NCBI GenBank assembly: GCA_963978545.1 | Contig: OZ021732.1 | Coordinates: 51,565,214 to 51,629,213, forward strand | Length of the DNA: 64,000 nucleotides | Reading direction: 5' to 3' | From: Linyphia triangularis | Taxonomy: Eukaryota > Arthropoda > Arachnida > Araneae > Linyphiidae | In this document: piece by piece, positions 11,412-23,211 of the stretch | How the letters are laid out: the number at the start of each line of letters is the position of its first letter | Position numbering within the stretch: position 1 is the stretch's first letter | The notes under the pieces: generated by a model | The model's database searches: none | The model's input: only the letters and a program-made list of their open reading frames with translations | Told to the model about the DNA's origin: nothing | Made by a program: the position numbers and the translations under genes

Positions 11412-12690
11412 CTAGCTGAATACCCGTGCTTCACTACGAAATTTTATCATGTGCAATATTTCAGCTACCTGTGAGGCCTCGCGTTGCGGAAAACTGTCAT
11501 TCGTGTATAGGAACCAGTTTTTGGCGCTTCGTTAGTAGGAAGGTTCATCACTACGCAAAATCGAGCTCGCTTCGTTTGCTGAAAAGTTCATTGACACATA
11601 AACACAGGCTTACTTTACTCGTTGAAAGGTTCATTGCTATGCAAGCATAGGCTCGCTTCGCTGGCTGAAAGTTTCATTGCTGCGTAAGCATAAGCTTACT
11701 TCACTCACTAAAATCTAATTGCTACGTAAAGCCTTATTAGTATTGGAAGCCTCTCTCTTGTCGAGGAAAAAAAAAATCTTCTTTAGTACAATAATACAAC
11801 ACCCCTTTAAGATTATTTTAACATGTGTTTGTGGAAAGCAAAATTAGAGACCAAAACTACTTATGTTGAAACTTTCAGAACTCTAGGCCTATTCGAAGTC
11901 GCTTTTTAGAAAAAAATTAATTAAAAAACAAATTAAAATTTTAACATTCCTTTTGTTAGTCCAATTAGAAAGCCACAACTACTTGTGTTGAAAATTTCAG
12001 AAATGTAGCCCTATTTGAAAGCGTTTTGTAAAATATATATTAATTAATTAATTAATTAATTAATTAATTAAAAAAATTAATTAAAAAGAAACTGAATAAA
12101 AATTTAAAATTCTGTTTTTCTAAAGTCCAATTGGAAGGTCAAAACTACTTATGTTGAAAAATTTAGAGCTGTAGTCCTATTAGAAATCGTTTTGTAAAAT
12201 ATTAATTAATTAATTAAAAAAAATTAATTAAAAAGAAACTAAATAAAAATTTAAAATTCTGTTTTTCAAAAGTTCAATTAGAAAGCCAAAACTAATTATG
12301 TTGAAAATTTCAGAGCTGTAGCCCCATTAGTAATCGTTTTGTAAAATGTTTATTTATTAACTAAAAAAAATTAATCAAAAAAGAACAAAATAAAAATTTA
12401 AAATTCTGTTTTTTAGAAATCCAATTAAAACGCCAAAACTACTTATGTTGAAAATTTCAGAGCTGTAGCCCTATTAGATATCGTTTTGTAACATATTTAT
12501 TAATTAAAACAATTAATTAAAAAATAACTAATTAAAATTTTAACTTTCTGTTTTGTGATGTATACAATTAGAAGGCCAAAACTACTTATGCTGAAAATTT
12601 CAGAGCTCTACTCCAATTTTAAGTAGGTTTCTATTATAGATCCACAGACAAATTAACAGACAGACACACAGCTTATTTTACTATTATAGA
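11412..12690 (-). mobile_element. Non-autonomous Helitron (family A), complete
   Basis: On the minus strand it starts TCTATAATAG (12690 downward) and ends in CTAG (at 11412), flanked by A on the 5' side and T on the 3' side, as expected for Helitron insertion between A and T without target duplication. Just before CTAG is the conserved tail AGTGAAGCACGGGTATTCAG, the family hairpin region. The interior is a run of degenerate units of about 140 bp, each with the plus-strand motif CAAAACTACTTATGTTGAAA followed by a TTAATTAA-rich linker. No Rep or helicase sequence. Related copies: 36224-40279 and 46326-47205. Confidence 0.8.
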
Positions 12691-13497
12691 TGTTTTTGAA
12701 TGTCTAAGGATACAGACAAAATAGCTATTATCTTGATTACTAAATACATGCGGCATTGATAAAGAGGATTGTATGATTTATTGATATGATTTCATATCCC
12801 CTCCCGAATTTTTTTTCTTCTGGCTACGCCCTTGGGGTAAATGAAAGTAAAAAAAATTCATTTCTAGGGTGTCGGGAAAAAAATTATACAATATTCACCA
12901 TCGTTTGTGATTTTGTATACCTCCATTAATTTCTAATTTAAAGTTTTAATTTATTTATTCATCCCTTTTAATAAATTATAGACTAAATAAAATGCAATAA
13001 TATTTGTTTTTTGTCCATTGAGGTTTTGAACATTCTTTGAGTCCCAGTATTTTGGAAACTTTATATATTAAAAACTCCATTCATTTAAAATTACTACATT
13101 ATAAATGCAAATATTCAGCCTAAAATTATATGTAGAGCTTATAATTTAAGGAGTGTGACTGTCACAATCATATTTTCGAAAATATCAAAAAGTCTTCTAA
13201 TTTGTATATATTATTCTGACGCAATCATTGGAAAACCAAACAAAAACTTAGTAACTTTCCCTCTCATTCTTTAAAGCGCAACGTCGTCAGAGCAGCGGAG
13301 TGCAGGAAGATTCGTCCTCGACCCTTGTGACCTACCCCAAAGACCGACCGGCACTTCTTCGCAATGATTTCGGTAAATGGAAAAAAAGAACTGGTTCTTC
13401 AAAAGAACGGGTTAATGAGTAGTTCATTTTAAAAGAACAGGAGCAGAGAACACCTGTTCAGCAAAAAGAACGTAAATATCACATCTCTAATGGCGAG

Positions 13498-13840
13498 ACG
13501 GCAACCGGTAGCGTCTATATATGAGGGGTGATCACGTGACTTCACCGACCAATCAGGTTTCACGGTAGAGGGTGCTACTGACTAACGACCCGTCAGACGG
13601 GAGGGGATCGAGACTAGGGATGTTTCAACACGCTTCAACGCGTTTGCGAGTTGAGTTGTTGTGTAACGATCTTGCTTGAAACAGTTAAAGTGATAGATAA
13701 TTTGTTCGTGACGTCATAGTGTAGCGAATGGGTTTTTAGCGTAGCCAGTTGTTGCAATTGGAGTAATTATGAAATTTATTAAATATAAAGATAATATTTA
13801 GTAATAATTATCAGATTTTATTATTATTATTATAAAAAAA
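13498..13840 (-). promoter_or_regulatory. Left-arm GC island with promoter-like elements
   Basis: Mirror copy of the right-arm island at 29460-29830. On the minus strand it has a TATA-like TATATAGA (near 13515), CACGTG (13533), an inverted CCAAT box (CCAATCAG on the plus strand near 13549) and TGACGTCA (13709-13716). The part at 13645-13725 (GAGTTGAGTTGTT ... AAAGTGATAGAT ... TGACGTCATAGTG) is a diverged copy of the 155-bp terminal unit. The hAT-like insertion lies at its downstream edge. Confidence 0.45.
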
Positions 13841-15640
13841 TAAACTTATAAAAAAAGTGAACGTGAAAATTTACTTTACGAATAAAAATCATGTATTTAA
13901 AATGTGTACGAATATCACTAAATAAGAGAAAAAAGTAACATACTTAAACTCTTTACGATAAATAACTTTAACATTAACGTAAAAAATTTACTCTTCAAAT
14001 AAAAATCACTTTAAAATAAGTAAAAATATCGCTAAATAAGAGAAAAAAAAGTAACTTACTTAAAATTTCTAAGATAAATATTTAACCTTTACTCGAAAAT
14101 TCCCTTCATATATAAAAATCACGAGTTTAAAATATGACATGCAAGAGAAAAGTAACGTACTTAAACTTTCTACGACAAATAACTTTAACATTAACGTAAC
14201 ATTTTACTTTACATATAAAAATCCCGACTTTAAAATATGTAGAAATATCGCTAAATAAAAGAAGAAAAAAAAGTAACATACTTAAAATTTGTACGACAAA
14301 TAACTTTGACATTAAAGTAAAAAATTTTCTTCACATATAAAAATCACGACTTTAAAATGTGACGTGTAAGAAGAATTAGCATACTTAAAATTTCTACGAC
14401 AAATAATTTTAACCTTTACGCGAAAATTTACTATATACATAAAAATCATGTCTTTAAAATATGTAAAAATATTGCTAAATAAAAGAAAAAAACTAACATA
14501 CTTAAACTTTGCACGACAAATAACTTTAGCATTAACGTAAAAATTTACTTCACATATAAAAATCACGACATTAAAATGTGACATGTAAGAAGAATTAGCA
14601 TACTTAAAATTTCTACGATAAATAATTTTAACATTTGAGTGAAAATTTACTACATATATAAAAATCATGTCTTTAAAATATCGCTGAATAAAAGAAAAAA
14701 GTAACATACTTAAACTTTCTACGACAAATAACTTTAACATTAACGCAAAAATTTACTTTACACATAAAAATCACGACTTTAAATTTGACATGCAGGAGGA
14801 AAGTATAACATACCTATAATTTCTACGACAAAGAATTCAAACATTGCCATTCATGTCTTTAAAATGTATAATGACAACTCTAACTTTTAAAAAAAAGAAA
14901 CACTAAAAATTTACAAGGCAAAGAATTTAAAATTGAACGTGAAAATTAACTTTACATGTACAATCATACTCTTATATCAACGATAAATAAGATAAAAAAG
15001 AAGCTCTAAAAATTTATAAGGCAAAGAATTTAAATAATACGCGAAAATTTACCTCACATATAAAAATTATGTCTTTCAAATGTGTAAGAATAACGCTAAC
15101 TTAGAGAAAAAGAAATATTAAAAATTTATAAGGTAAGGAATTGAAACAATACGCGAAAATTTATTTCACACATAACATTTTTATCTTTAAAATGTATAAG
15201 AATAATGCTAAATTAGAGAAGAAAAAAAATAACATACTTAAACTTTCTTCGACAACAATTTAAACAATACGCGAAAATTTTATGCACAATTATTTTCTTA
15301 GGTTAATGTTAAATAATGGGAAATTTAACAGAATAAAAATTTCAAAGATAAAGAATTTTAACCTTTACACGAAAATTTACTTCACATATAAATATCATGT
15401 CTTTAAACTTTAACGTGACAATTTACTTCTCATATACAATTAAACTCTTAGGTTAATGTTAAATAAAAGAAAAAGTAACATACTCAAAAATTTCTAAGAT
15501 AAGCATAACGTAAAAATTTCATATCATGTGTTTAAAATGTAACATATAAAAGAAAAAAATAACATACTTGAACTTTCTATAGCAAAGAATTTAAGCGTTA
15601 GCGTAAAAATTTACTTTACATATAAAATTCACGTCTTTAA
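13841..15640. repeat. Left-arm satellite, about 105-120-bp units
   Basis: About sixteen degenerate tandem units. Each carries ACATACTTAAA, then TTTCTACGACAAATAA, then AAAATTTACTTCACATATAA and AAAATCA, at intervals of roughly 105-120 bp (e.g. 14155, 14277, 14379, 14494, 14599, 14705, 14808). The same array lies inverted in the right arm at 26230-29460, there split by a Helitron. A 142-codon open frame (14312-14740, minus) runs through it; its hydrophobic repeats follow the DNA repeat, so I do not count it as a gene. Confidence 0.75.
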
Positions 15641-15900
15641 ACGGGATGATAAGCATGTGACAGTAATTAGCCAATCAGGTTAGCGGTAGGTGATACGCCA
15701 CTTGCCGGCATTTTTAGACCGGAGGATGAGTCACGCTAAAACTTGTTCAAACAGGTCGGGAGACTTGTACAGCAAGAACAGCAGCATCGACGCGCAAGCA
15801 GCGGGTGATGCTGCGGTGTGTCAGCAGGTCTTCGAGATTATCGTTTTCCTACTTTGCCTTTTTCATAATGAAATGTTTGTGAAAACTTGGAATGAATGAA
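15641..15900 (+). other. Left-arm GC island with a 69-codon open frame
   Basis: A GC-richer island within AT-rich arms. It has CCAATCAGG (near 15672), CGGCATTTTTAGACCGG (15707-15723) and an open frame 15690-15899 whose predicted 69 residues are identical to those from the right arm (25969-26178, minus). The protein has no recognisable domain; it starts MIRHLPAFLDRRM and ends FHNEMFVKTWNE, with a hydrophobic patch IIVFLLCLF. It may be a small exon, or a promoter island that happens to be open. The CCAATCAGG segment resembles the one at 13549. Confidence 0.35.
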
Positions 15901-17471
15901 GTGGATTTCAAAGACACATTAGTAAGTGAAGGTAGAATTCGCATGGACTTTCTTCCAAAAAGTATGATTCACTTGGAGAATTTAAGATCATTTCTACTTG
16001 AAAACTTTTCTATTGTCTAAAACATTGAATATTGTTCAAACTCAGTGAGATTATATGCTACAATAGGGGTAAAACTTAACAAAATTGTTACATAGAAGAA
16101 AAATAGTAAGAGATTTAAAATAAATACTAGTTATAGATACTCCAAAGAAAAATTTCACCTCTACTTTTCAATCGGAAAATCAATGCAAGTTGGAAATTTA
16201 TGTTACTTCAAGAAAGACTATTTACTTTGTAATAATATACGTTAAGGTGTCGTATTAATTCGTGCAATACATGCTGACTAAGGTTTATTTTACTTGAAAG
16301 GTGAATTGGGGGAAAATATTAAATAAATTGTAGATATTAAATAAATTGTAGATATGCATTTAAGTTTTGAAAATCACCTGCAAGACTTTTAAAACATCTT
16401 AAGATAAATTGAAAGAAACTTGCGAATTATATGTAAACTATATAACTTTTTATACTCTGAAAGGAAATCACAAGTAATTTAGTTAACTTTTTTCATGGTA
16501 ACACTCATATTCAACGACATCTTTTTAAAATTTAACCTTCTTTACATGATAATAGTTATAAATTTTTTCAATCTCAGATGCGATATACTATTATTTCTAA
16601 CATATATGTTACGAATTGTATAAAGTTTTTAAAAGACTATATGCAAATCACCAATCAGAAACATAAAAATCTAACATCAATCAAACAAACTAAAATAATA
16701 AGATATTTTCCTTAGTGGAAATAGTTAACTACTCATGTGATGGAATGTACTTAGAAAATTTAAATACTGAAAAAAATTTGCTAGGCAAACTTAAAGAATA
16801 TATATTTTTTTTCTTGTGAAAAACTAGCATAAATTTGAAAAATGTAGAGTTTGTTACTACGTAAAATTGAACATCATCTGGACAAACTAAATTATACATG
16901 AATTTTTTTTTTATTTGTGAGGTGCTGACAATATATCATTAATACAGAGATTTTTAACTTCCACCCATAATTTCTAAATAACTTATACATAAATTTCAGA
17001 AAACTGAAACGGAATGTGTTTTACAAGACGCTTATTTTGTAAGATGAATATTCAATATTAATATAACTGAGCAAAGTTCATTCCGGAAAAAACTTGTAAA
17101 AGATACTTATATTTTGAAAATAGTTTGAAATATCCTTTTAAATTTATGAATGCTCGCTTTCGAAAGACACAAATAAAACTGATATTACACATGATAATTA
17201 ACACATGCATAACATTAATCAAACAAAGTGGAATTTTTATTGCTTGTGACGGATAACTTTTCAGTGAAGTAGAACTTATATAGGAAATTTGTGCAAACTT
17301 TTTTCAACTTTTAAACCAAGTATCATGTAAAATTACAAATTACGATAGGAAATAGCACACTTCAGAATCGGAACAAGTCTTCTAGTTAAGCTAAATTTAT
17401 TTCTCAAGGAATTGAAAGCATACCAGAAAAGTCCTTATCATTTCGCATCTTTTCTCATGTTGCAAGAAGAC
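15901..17471. other. Left arm, AT-rich segment without genes
   Basis: Mirror of 24400-25968. No open frames of note, only AT-rich arm sequence, including a tandem AAATAAATTGTAGATAT duplication near 16320-16355 that is partly altered in the other arm. Confidence 0.5.
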
Positions 17472-17475
17472 ATAC

Positions 17476-17941
17476 TGTTATGAATTTTTCCGCTGAGGCA
17501 ATGATGGTACAGTTTTCACGGTATAAAAATATTTATTCTCTCTTCAGAAAACTCACAAAATTTATTCACAGGCAACAGTTTAATTACTCTCAAGCTTCAA
17601 CACAAGCTTCAACAAAAATAACTTCGAATTCAGCGATTATACAAGCTCACTCCAATAGGTAAACAAAGCGATCAGCTTTCAACGAAATCCGAAGTCAATC
17701 TGAAATCTTTCCCGTTCTCCAGTCTTTTATATACAAGCGCGTGAGACATTCTCGAAATTTCCAGCCAATTCATCGGAAAAGAAATTTCTCGAAACTTCTC
17801 GATTACTTCAGGTGTTGCCACCTTTTTCTAACTTGTATAATCGCTATTAATTAATAAATAAAATAAGATAAAAATAAATTACAATAGAATTTTGAAATAA
17901 TACGTCACTATTTACAATATATACAGACAATTTGTGCAACA
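17476..17941 (-). repeat. 3' LTR of the Gypsy-type element
   Basis: 466 bp, nearly identical to 20515-20980. On the minus strand it contains TATATAAAAGAC (near 17720-17735), a TATA-like promoter. Confidence 0.9.
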
Positions 17942-17954
17942 TTTCCCCCTTCTT
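17942..17954 (-). other. Polypurine tract of the Gypsy-type element
   Basis: On the minus strand AAGAAGGGGGAAA directly precedes the 3' LTR, the expected position for the plus-strand primer of reverse transcription. Confidence 0.8.
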
Positions 17955-18001
17955 AAAGACTGCACGTCCCGGGCAGTGAAGTCCTTAAGAGGAAAGGCAA
18001 T

Positions 18002-19550
18002 TCAATCACTTCTACTATAATATGGGGCTATCCTATTGTAGTGTACAACTCTAGGTTTACAGGAAGGTGTCCGTTGAATTCTCACCACGACGTCGTTGAT
18101 CTTCTTAAGGACCCCATACGGCCCTTCCCAGTTCGGCTGGAGCTTAGGGGAGAGTCCTTTCCGACATTTGTCACCTTCCTGGAATGAACGGTGAATGACC
18201 TTGGCATAGTACCGGATCTTCATGCGCTCCGTCATGATGTTGTTTCTCTCTCTGGCGAACCGATGTACGGCTTCCAAACGTGCCTGCAGATCATCTAGAT
18301 ACTGGACAGGCGAGGAAGGAGTGTCCTGTGGTTGTCCAAAGAGGAGGTTGCTGAGGAGCCTAAGGTCTCTTCCACACATCGTTAGAGATGGAGAAAATCC
18401 GGTGGTCTCGTGAGTTGCACTCCCGTATGCCAACAGAAGCGGTGAAAGTTTCTGATCCCCATCTTGCTGGTTATATGATTTTGAGATTGCGTCCGAATCA
18501 TCCGCAGGTGCAGCTGATAGATCCCGGGACCTCCGTTCGATGCTTGTAACAGGAGTACGGATGTCGATTCCCTCGTCACTAACTTCGTCCATTTCCACAT
18601 GAACCACTTCCTGGGAGGGTTTCATCAACGTCGCTTTCTTCGGTTCTCTCTCCGAGGCTGGAGAGGTACTTTCCATAGATGTGGACTCATCAGCATTCTC
18701 TATGACATTGTCTTCATGAGCTACAATCCGATATACGCACAGCTCTTTCATGTCTAGATCGTGCAAAGGAACTTCGCCTCTCCATGTTTGCAGCTGGCTT
18801 TTCTTAAAATTCAGCGTAATTCCATTTTTCTTCAAAAAGTCTAGTCCGAGAATGCACGGATCTACAATTTCGGCAACATAAACGGTGTGCTTGTAGGTGT
18901 TAAATCCCAGGGCAATGTCCACTTGCAATTTCCCATGAACAGAGATATTACCACCAGACACAGTTTGTAGAGAAACAGAGGGCGCTGTGTAGAGGAGTCG
19001 GCTGTTCAGGCGACGAGCCACGTCCGTCCTTACGATCGTTACGTTCGCTCCCGAATCGATGATTAGACGACATGGAGTTCCGTTGATCTCCCCCTTCACG
19101 AATAAACCCTGGTTTCCTCCTTGTCGGGATGAAACGTGGAAACGACTGGTCGGGGCTTCACCTGTTCTACATTGCAGCTTCTGCCCTGCGAGATGACATC
19201 TTCTTAGATTCAGTTGTGGAGAATCCGTGGTAGTGTTATCCCTTCTCTTTTTCAAATCAAGGCAGTTTCGTCGTAGATGCCCTTCCCGTTTGCAGTGCCA
19301 GCAAACGACTCTGGTCCTTCGATCCCTGGCTCCGGGATAGCTTCTCATCATTCTATCAATTTTGCTCTCCAGTTCTCGAAGCTTACTGGTGACAAAGTCA
19401 GGAGAATCCTCGGCTAATGCACCACGCACATATCGTCGTTCTTTTCCAGAAGCTAGCTGCGCGGCTTCTACTCTCATGGCGTACACGAGGGCCGACTTCA
19501 GGTTTTTGTTTTGGGATAACCTTACCGCCTGCTGCACATCGGGATCTTAA
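18002..19550 (-). pseudogene. Gypsy Gag-Pol: zinc knuckle and protease joined to integrase C-terminus
   Basis: This is the downstream part of one Gag-Pol frame. Order: end of Gag, a CCHC zinc knuckle CWHCKREGHLRRNC (nucleocapsid), a retropepsin-like aspartic protease with IIDSGANVTIVRTD as active site and ILGLDFLKKNGI as the family's G-L-D motif, then a charged linker. The frame jumps without interruption into the end of integrase: LLLAYGSATHETTGFSP (the A-Y-x-x-x-x-H-x-T-G-x-S-P motif), then GDKCRKG and NWEGPYGVLKKI and a closing RVVHYNRIAPY. The missing part would hold reverse transcriptase, RNase H and the integrase core. The in-frame join near 18450 could still give a Gag-protease protein, but two in-frame stops lie upstream (TAA at about 19548 and TAG at about 19716). 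Confidence 0.85.
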
Positions 19551-19715
19551 ATAGCGTCGATGAAATACTGCAGAGAAAGATCGTCTCGTACATCCGGGGG
19601 ACAGTCAGGGAAAGCGAGGAGCGACAGTCTTTCTATATCCGATGCCAATTCTTGAAGAGTTTCATTGGCCTTCTGCTGTCTCACTTTCAATTGCAGTCTG
19701 TTGTAATCCTTTAGA

Positions 19716-20482
19716 TGCTACTCCCCAAACTTTAACTCCAACGCACTTGCCAGCGCCACGAATTCTCCCCGCTTCTCTTCAGGTAGTGTCTGTAAAATGT
19801 CAGCAGCTTCACCTCGAAGAGATGCCGCGAGATGGAGTGCTTTCGAAGTATCGTCCCAACCATTCGCAGAAGCAATCATTTCAAACTGCGTTTGATAAAC
19901 GCGCCAAGACGACCTCCCATCAAAAGGGGCCACTTTGATGTTAGAGCGCGTCGCCATAAAGGGGATGGAAGCGTTATCCCAATTAGGTGACGCTATGGCC
20001 AGAGCTTCACGCGTTTCCATTTTTCGCAGCCTTTCTTCTACAACGTCAATGAATTTGTCTTGCTCTTCCTTTAAGGTGGAAACTTTTTCTTGCATGGTGG
20101 AAACTTTTTCTTCAACTTCATTTCTCACTGTCTTAAGATCTTCTCTGACATCCAAAATATCCGCCTTCATTGATTGAAGAACACTCTCTGTGCGCTCTAT
20201 AAATCTATCAACGGACGCAGAAGATGATTCTTGCTTGGATGCTAAAGCTTTAATATCCGATGATGTAGCTTCTTGACTGGCGGCAATCGTAGCGTGAAGT
20301 TCGGCTTTCATTTCGGCTGCGGTGGTTTCTTGGCAGGCTTTCATTTCGGCTGCGGTGGTTTCTTGTTGGGCCTTCATTTCTTTTATTTCGGCTGAGGCGG
20401 TTTCTTGGCAGGCTTTCATTCCAGCAAGCATTTCCATCAACTGCTTCATTTGGTCTTCCATCATTCCTCTAGTAGTCGGCAT
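19716..20482 (-). CDS. Gypsy Gag N-terminal part, coiled coil and capsid start
   Basis: 254 codons from the ATG at 20482 (MPTTRGMMEDQMKQ), 15 bases inside the primer-binding site. The first 150 residues are Ala-, Glu- and Lys-rich with four short repeats of the type ETTAAEMKACQ and then heptad-like KVSTMQEKVSTLKEEQ, a predicted coiled coil. From about residue 185 it reads VAPFDGRSSWRVYQTQFEM and LRGEAADILQTLP, typical of the Gag capsid region of Gypsy elements in arthropods. It stops at a TAG near 19716, beyond which the same frame continues as Gag with only one more stop, so the full-length parent had a longer Gag. It packages element RNA in the family. Confidence 0.8.
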
Positions 20483-20496
20483 TCAAGATGACTTGA

Positions 20497-20513
20497 CCCC
20501 ACTTCTGACACCA
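20497..20513 (-). other. Primer-binding site of the Gypsy-type element
   Basis: On the minus strand TGGTGTCAGAAGTGGGG follows the 5' LTR after one base. TGG pairs with the CCA end of a tRNA; the rest fits the 3' end of leucine tRNAs, as far as I remember those sequences. Confidence 0.75.
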
Positions 20514-20514
20514 C

Positions 20515-20980
20515 TATTATGAATTTTTCCGCTGAGGCAATGATGGTACAGTTTTCACGGTATAAAAATATTTATTCTCTCTTCAGAAAACTCACAAAAT
20601 TTATTCACAGGCAACAGTTTAATTACTCTCAAGCTTCAACACAAGCTTCAACAAAAATAACTTCGAATTCAGCGATTATACAAGCTCACTCCAATAGGTA
20701 AACAAAGCGATCAGCTTTCAACGAAATCCGAAGTCAATCTGAAAACTTTCCCGTTCTCCAGTCTTTTATATACAAGCGCGTGAGACATTCTCGAAATTTC
20801 CAGCCAATTCATCGGAAAAGAAATTTCTCGAAACTTCTCGATTACTTCAGGTGTTGCCACCTTTTTCTAACTTGTATAATCGCTATTAATTAATAAATAA
20901 AATAAGATAAAAATAAATTACAATAGAATTTTGAAATAATACGTCACTATTTACAATATATACAGACAATTTGTGCAACA
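20515..20980 (-). repeat. 5' LTR of the Gypsy-type element
   Basis: 466 bp, matching 17476-17941 with about two differences: TATTATG versus TGTTATG at the inner edge, and GAAAACTTT versus GAAATCTTT in the middle. Confidence 0.9.
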
Positions 20981-20984
20981 ATAC

Positions 20985-21505
20985 TTTGTAAAAGATCGTC
21001 GTTGCACTTAACAAAAGTCAGTAAAAATAAATGTATTTTCTATGGCAAAGATAAAACTTCACAACTTAATTACCGAAATTTAGCTAAGTTGCATATGGTT
21101 TATTCACATAACTCGCATATGCTTCGAATGTTGAAATATATTTGTCAGTTGAAATCAAACTCATCGAAAATAAATGCTACCTACATTTTCAAGTCGGAAA
21201 TTAATATTAAATAAACTTTACATGTAAAACATTGTCATGTTAAAAGGAAAAATCTACAAAAATGTAAATGATAATTTTACTGTTGGTACATAAATGATGA
21301 ATAATTTATGATTTTATTCTAGGCAAACGTTTCATTGTCTAACAGAGAACTTAAACTTTAGCAGAAAAACAAAAAAATACAATTTTTATATCCTATCATG
21401 CTTGTCGAAAATTGAATTTATTAGCTGTTGTAATAGATTTTTATTGTCCAAATTTCTATAGTTTTTCTTCCCGGTGCATTAAAATTAAATTCATGTGTAA
21501 TGATT

Positions 21506-21540
<35 letters not shown>

Positions 21541-22173
21541 AATCTTATAAATTTAATGAAATTATTATAACCTAAGAGATTGAGTGAACTGAATAAATCA
21601 ATGATGTAAATTTAAACAGTGACTTGAACTGATACATACTACAACTGTAAAGAAGTATGACAAAGTGATAGATGAAGTAAAAATAGAAGTTGAATGAAAT
21701 GTGTTGTAAAAAGTTGAAGACGACAAGAAATTCGTAATTGAGAATTATCATTGACTTATATTAACTTCGTTTTTCTTGCTTATGAAAAGAAAATACACTC
21801 TTTCTTATTAAGAACCAACTTGATATCTTATCATAGAATGACAATGATGAAATATCTATACATTAAAAAAAAAATAAAAAAATACCAAACTTAGACATAG
21901 CAAATTTCTTGAAATTCATGTATAATGTGAGAAGTTTTACTGGAAATATAGAAGATACAACATTGAAAGATGTGAATGTTTCGAAGTACTTTATCAGAAA
22001 TAAAAAAAAATGCGCTGAGATTCGCTATAAAAAATTTTAGGAGAAAGTTTAAACAAAATTTAAAATCAAACATGCTTTTAAATGGGATCACATATATTAA
22101 AACTATAGCACATTAAACAATTTATATTACGTCATCTCAGTTGTATCAAACTGAATAACATGAAAAACAACCA
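20985..22173. other. Left arm, innermost segment
   Basis: Inverted copy of 23212-24395, AT-rich. A poly-T run at about 21510-21537 is matched by a poly-A run at 23848-23870 in the other arm. Mirrored 66-codon open frames (21891-22091 minus and 23294-23494 plus) are rich in Phe, Ile and Lys and look like chance frames. Confidence 0.6.
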
Positions 22174-23211
22174 CAAACTGAATAAACATGAAAATTATCA
22201 ATATATGTGGAAAAGTTTCCTTTTTTCACATATAAAAAAAATAACACATTCACGTACGTTAAGATCACGAAACATGCTTAATCACATACCGATAAGAGCA
22301 ACCAATGTTGCGGGGAGATATTCACATGATGGTCAATATCCCATGAATAAATTGATTGATTGAATTTCTAATGCTAATTCCAATAGTATTCCACGTAACT
22401 TCAACTTCATATGTTACACTATAGATATATTTATTTTTCAAATATATTGACTTTCGAAAAATCATCCTTCAATATAAGAATGATCATAGTAAGAATAAAA
22501 GAAAAGATACTAAGCATTGATTTAAAGTGTATTTATTTCAACTTAGCAACAAATCATATGCTTGAAACGAAAATTGCTTCGAACCAAAGTATAACTATCC
22601 AATTTCATTGATTCCTACAAGGACATTTTTCTCATCTAGTAATTGAATTTTTTTTTCTCATACACATTATAAGTGATGTCCAATCAGGTGTAGAATAGTT
22701 GAAGATATCCGACCTCTTTCTAAATATTAATAAGTCACTGTTGAAAAACTTGTAAAAATTTCAATTTACACTTAAAGTTTTTTTTTATATGTATATTTCA
22801 AAGAATTTTTTCAAATCAATATGTATATTTAAATACTGAAACTTATTCACTTCAATAAATGTATGTTTAAGTTATAAAACTCTTCGTATGTATTGAAAAA
22901 TTGTAACTTTTCGTCTTCTTCCTATAAATCGATAACTTATACACTAGTTCTTCATTAATTAATCTTCTAAGTAAATCTTTCAAAGCTAAAAACATACTTA
23001 TAGCTTTGCATTTGTAACATGTTAAATTGTACATGTTTCTCGTGAAATTAAAATTTTATATGTTTTCCATGAAAATATATGAAATTTTGTAACTTTCACA
23101 AGTTAAATTGTACATGTTTCATGTGAAAGTTACAAAATTTCATATATTTTCATGGAAAACATATAAAATTTTAATTTCACGAGAAACATGTACAATTTAA
23201 CATGTTACAAA
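22174..23211. other. Central spacer of the foldback element
   Basis: The only single-copy part of the foldback element, 1038 bp and AT-rich. Open frames (e.g. 22160-22363 and 22411-22611, plus) are short and resemble nothing I know. The right-hand 200 bp form a separate hairpin. No gene supported. Confidence 0.6.

Larger units (their letters stand above)
8787..13489. mobile_element. hAT-like non-autonomous transposon in the left arm
   Basis: It is bounded by an 8-bp target-site duplication ATGGCGAG (8779-8786 and 13490-13497). The right arm has the uninterrupted empty site near 29810. The ends TAGGGATGGGA and (reverse complement) TAGAGATGTGA form short imperfect inverted repeats; an 8-bp duplication and such tips are typical of hAT. 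Both ends carry many AAAAGAACAG-type subterminal motifs in both orientations (8807-9240 and 13385-13475), the usual form of hAT transposase-binding repeats. No transposase is recognisable. Nested inside are a 0.6-kb repeat (10723-11330) and a Helitron (11412-12690). A G-run at 9353-9363 and long A and T runs are also present. Confidence 0.8.
17476..20980 (-). mobile_element. Gypsy-type LTR retrotransposon, internally deleted
   Basis: Two 466-bp LTRs (20515-20980 upstream and 17476-17941 downstream in the minus-strand sense) flank one Gag-Pol frame. The target-site duplication is ATAC (17472-17475 and 20981-20984), and the right arm of the foldback keeps the empty site near 24395. The LTRs begin TGTTGCAC and end with CA, except that one end base is mutated in the upstream copy. 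By eye they differ at only about two positions, so insertion is recent. A primer-binding site and polypurine tract are present. Reverse transcriptase, RNase H and most of integrase are missing, giving 3.5 kb instead of the usual 5 kb or more; it would need a complete relative to move. Confidence 0.9.

Noticed and set aside
14312..14740. 142-codon open frame as a real membrane protein gene
   Set aside because: The peptide repeats follow the DNA satellite, there is no gene context, and the mirrored copy has the same origin.
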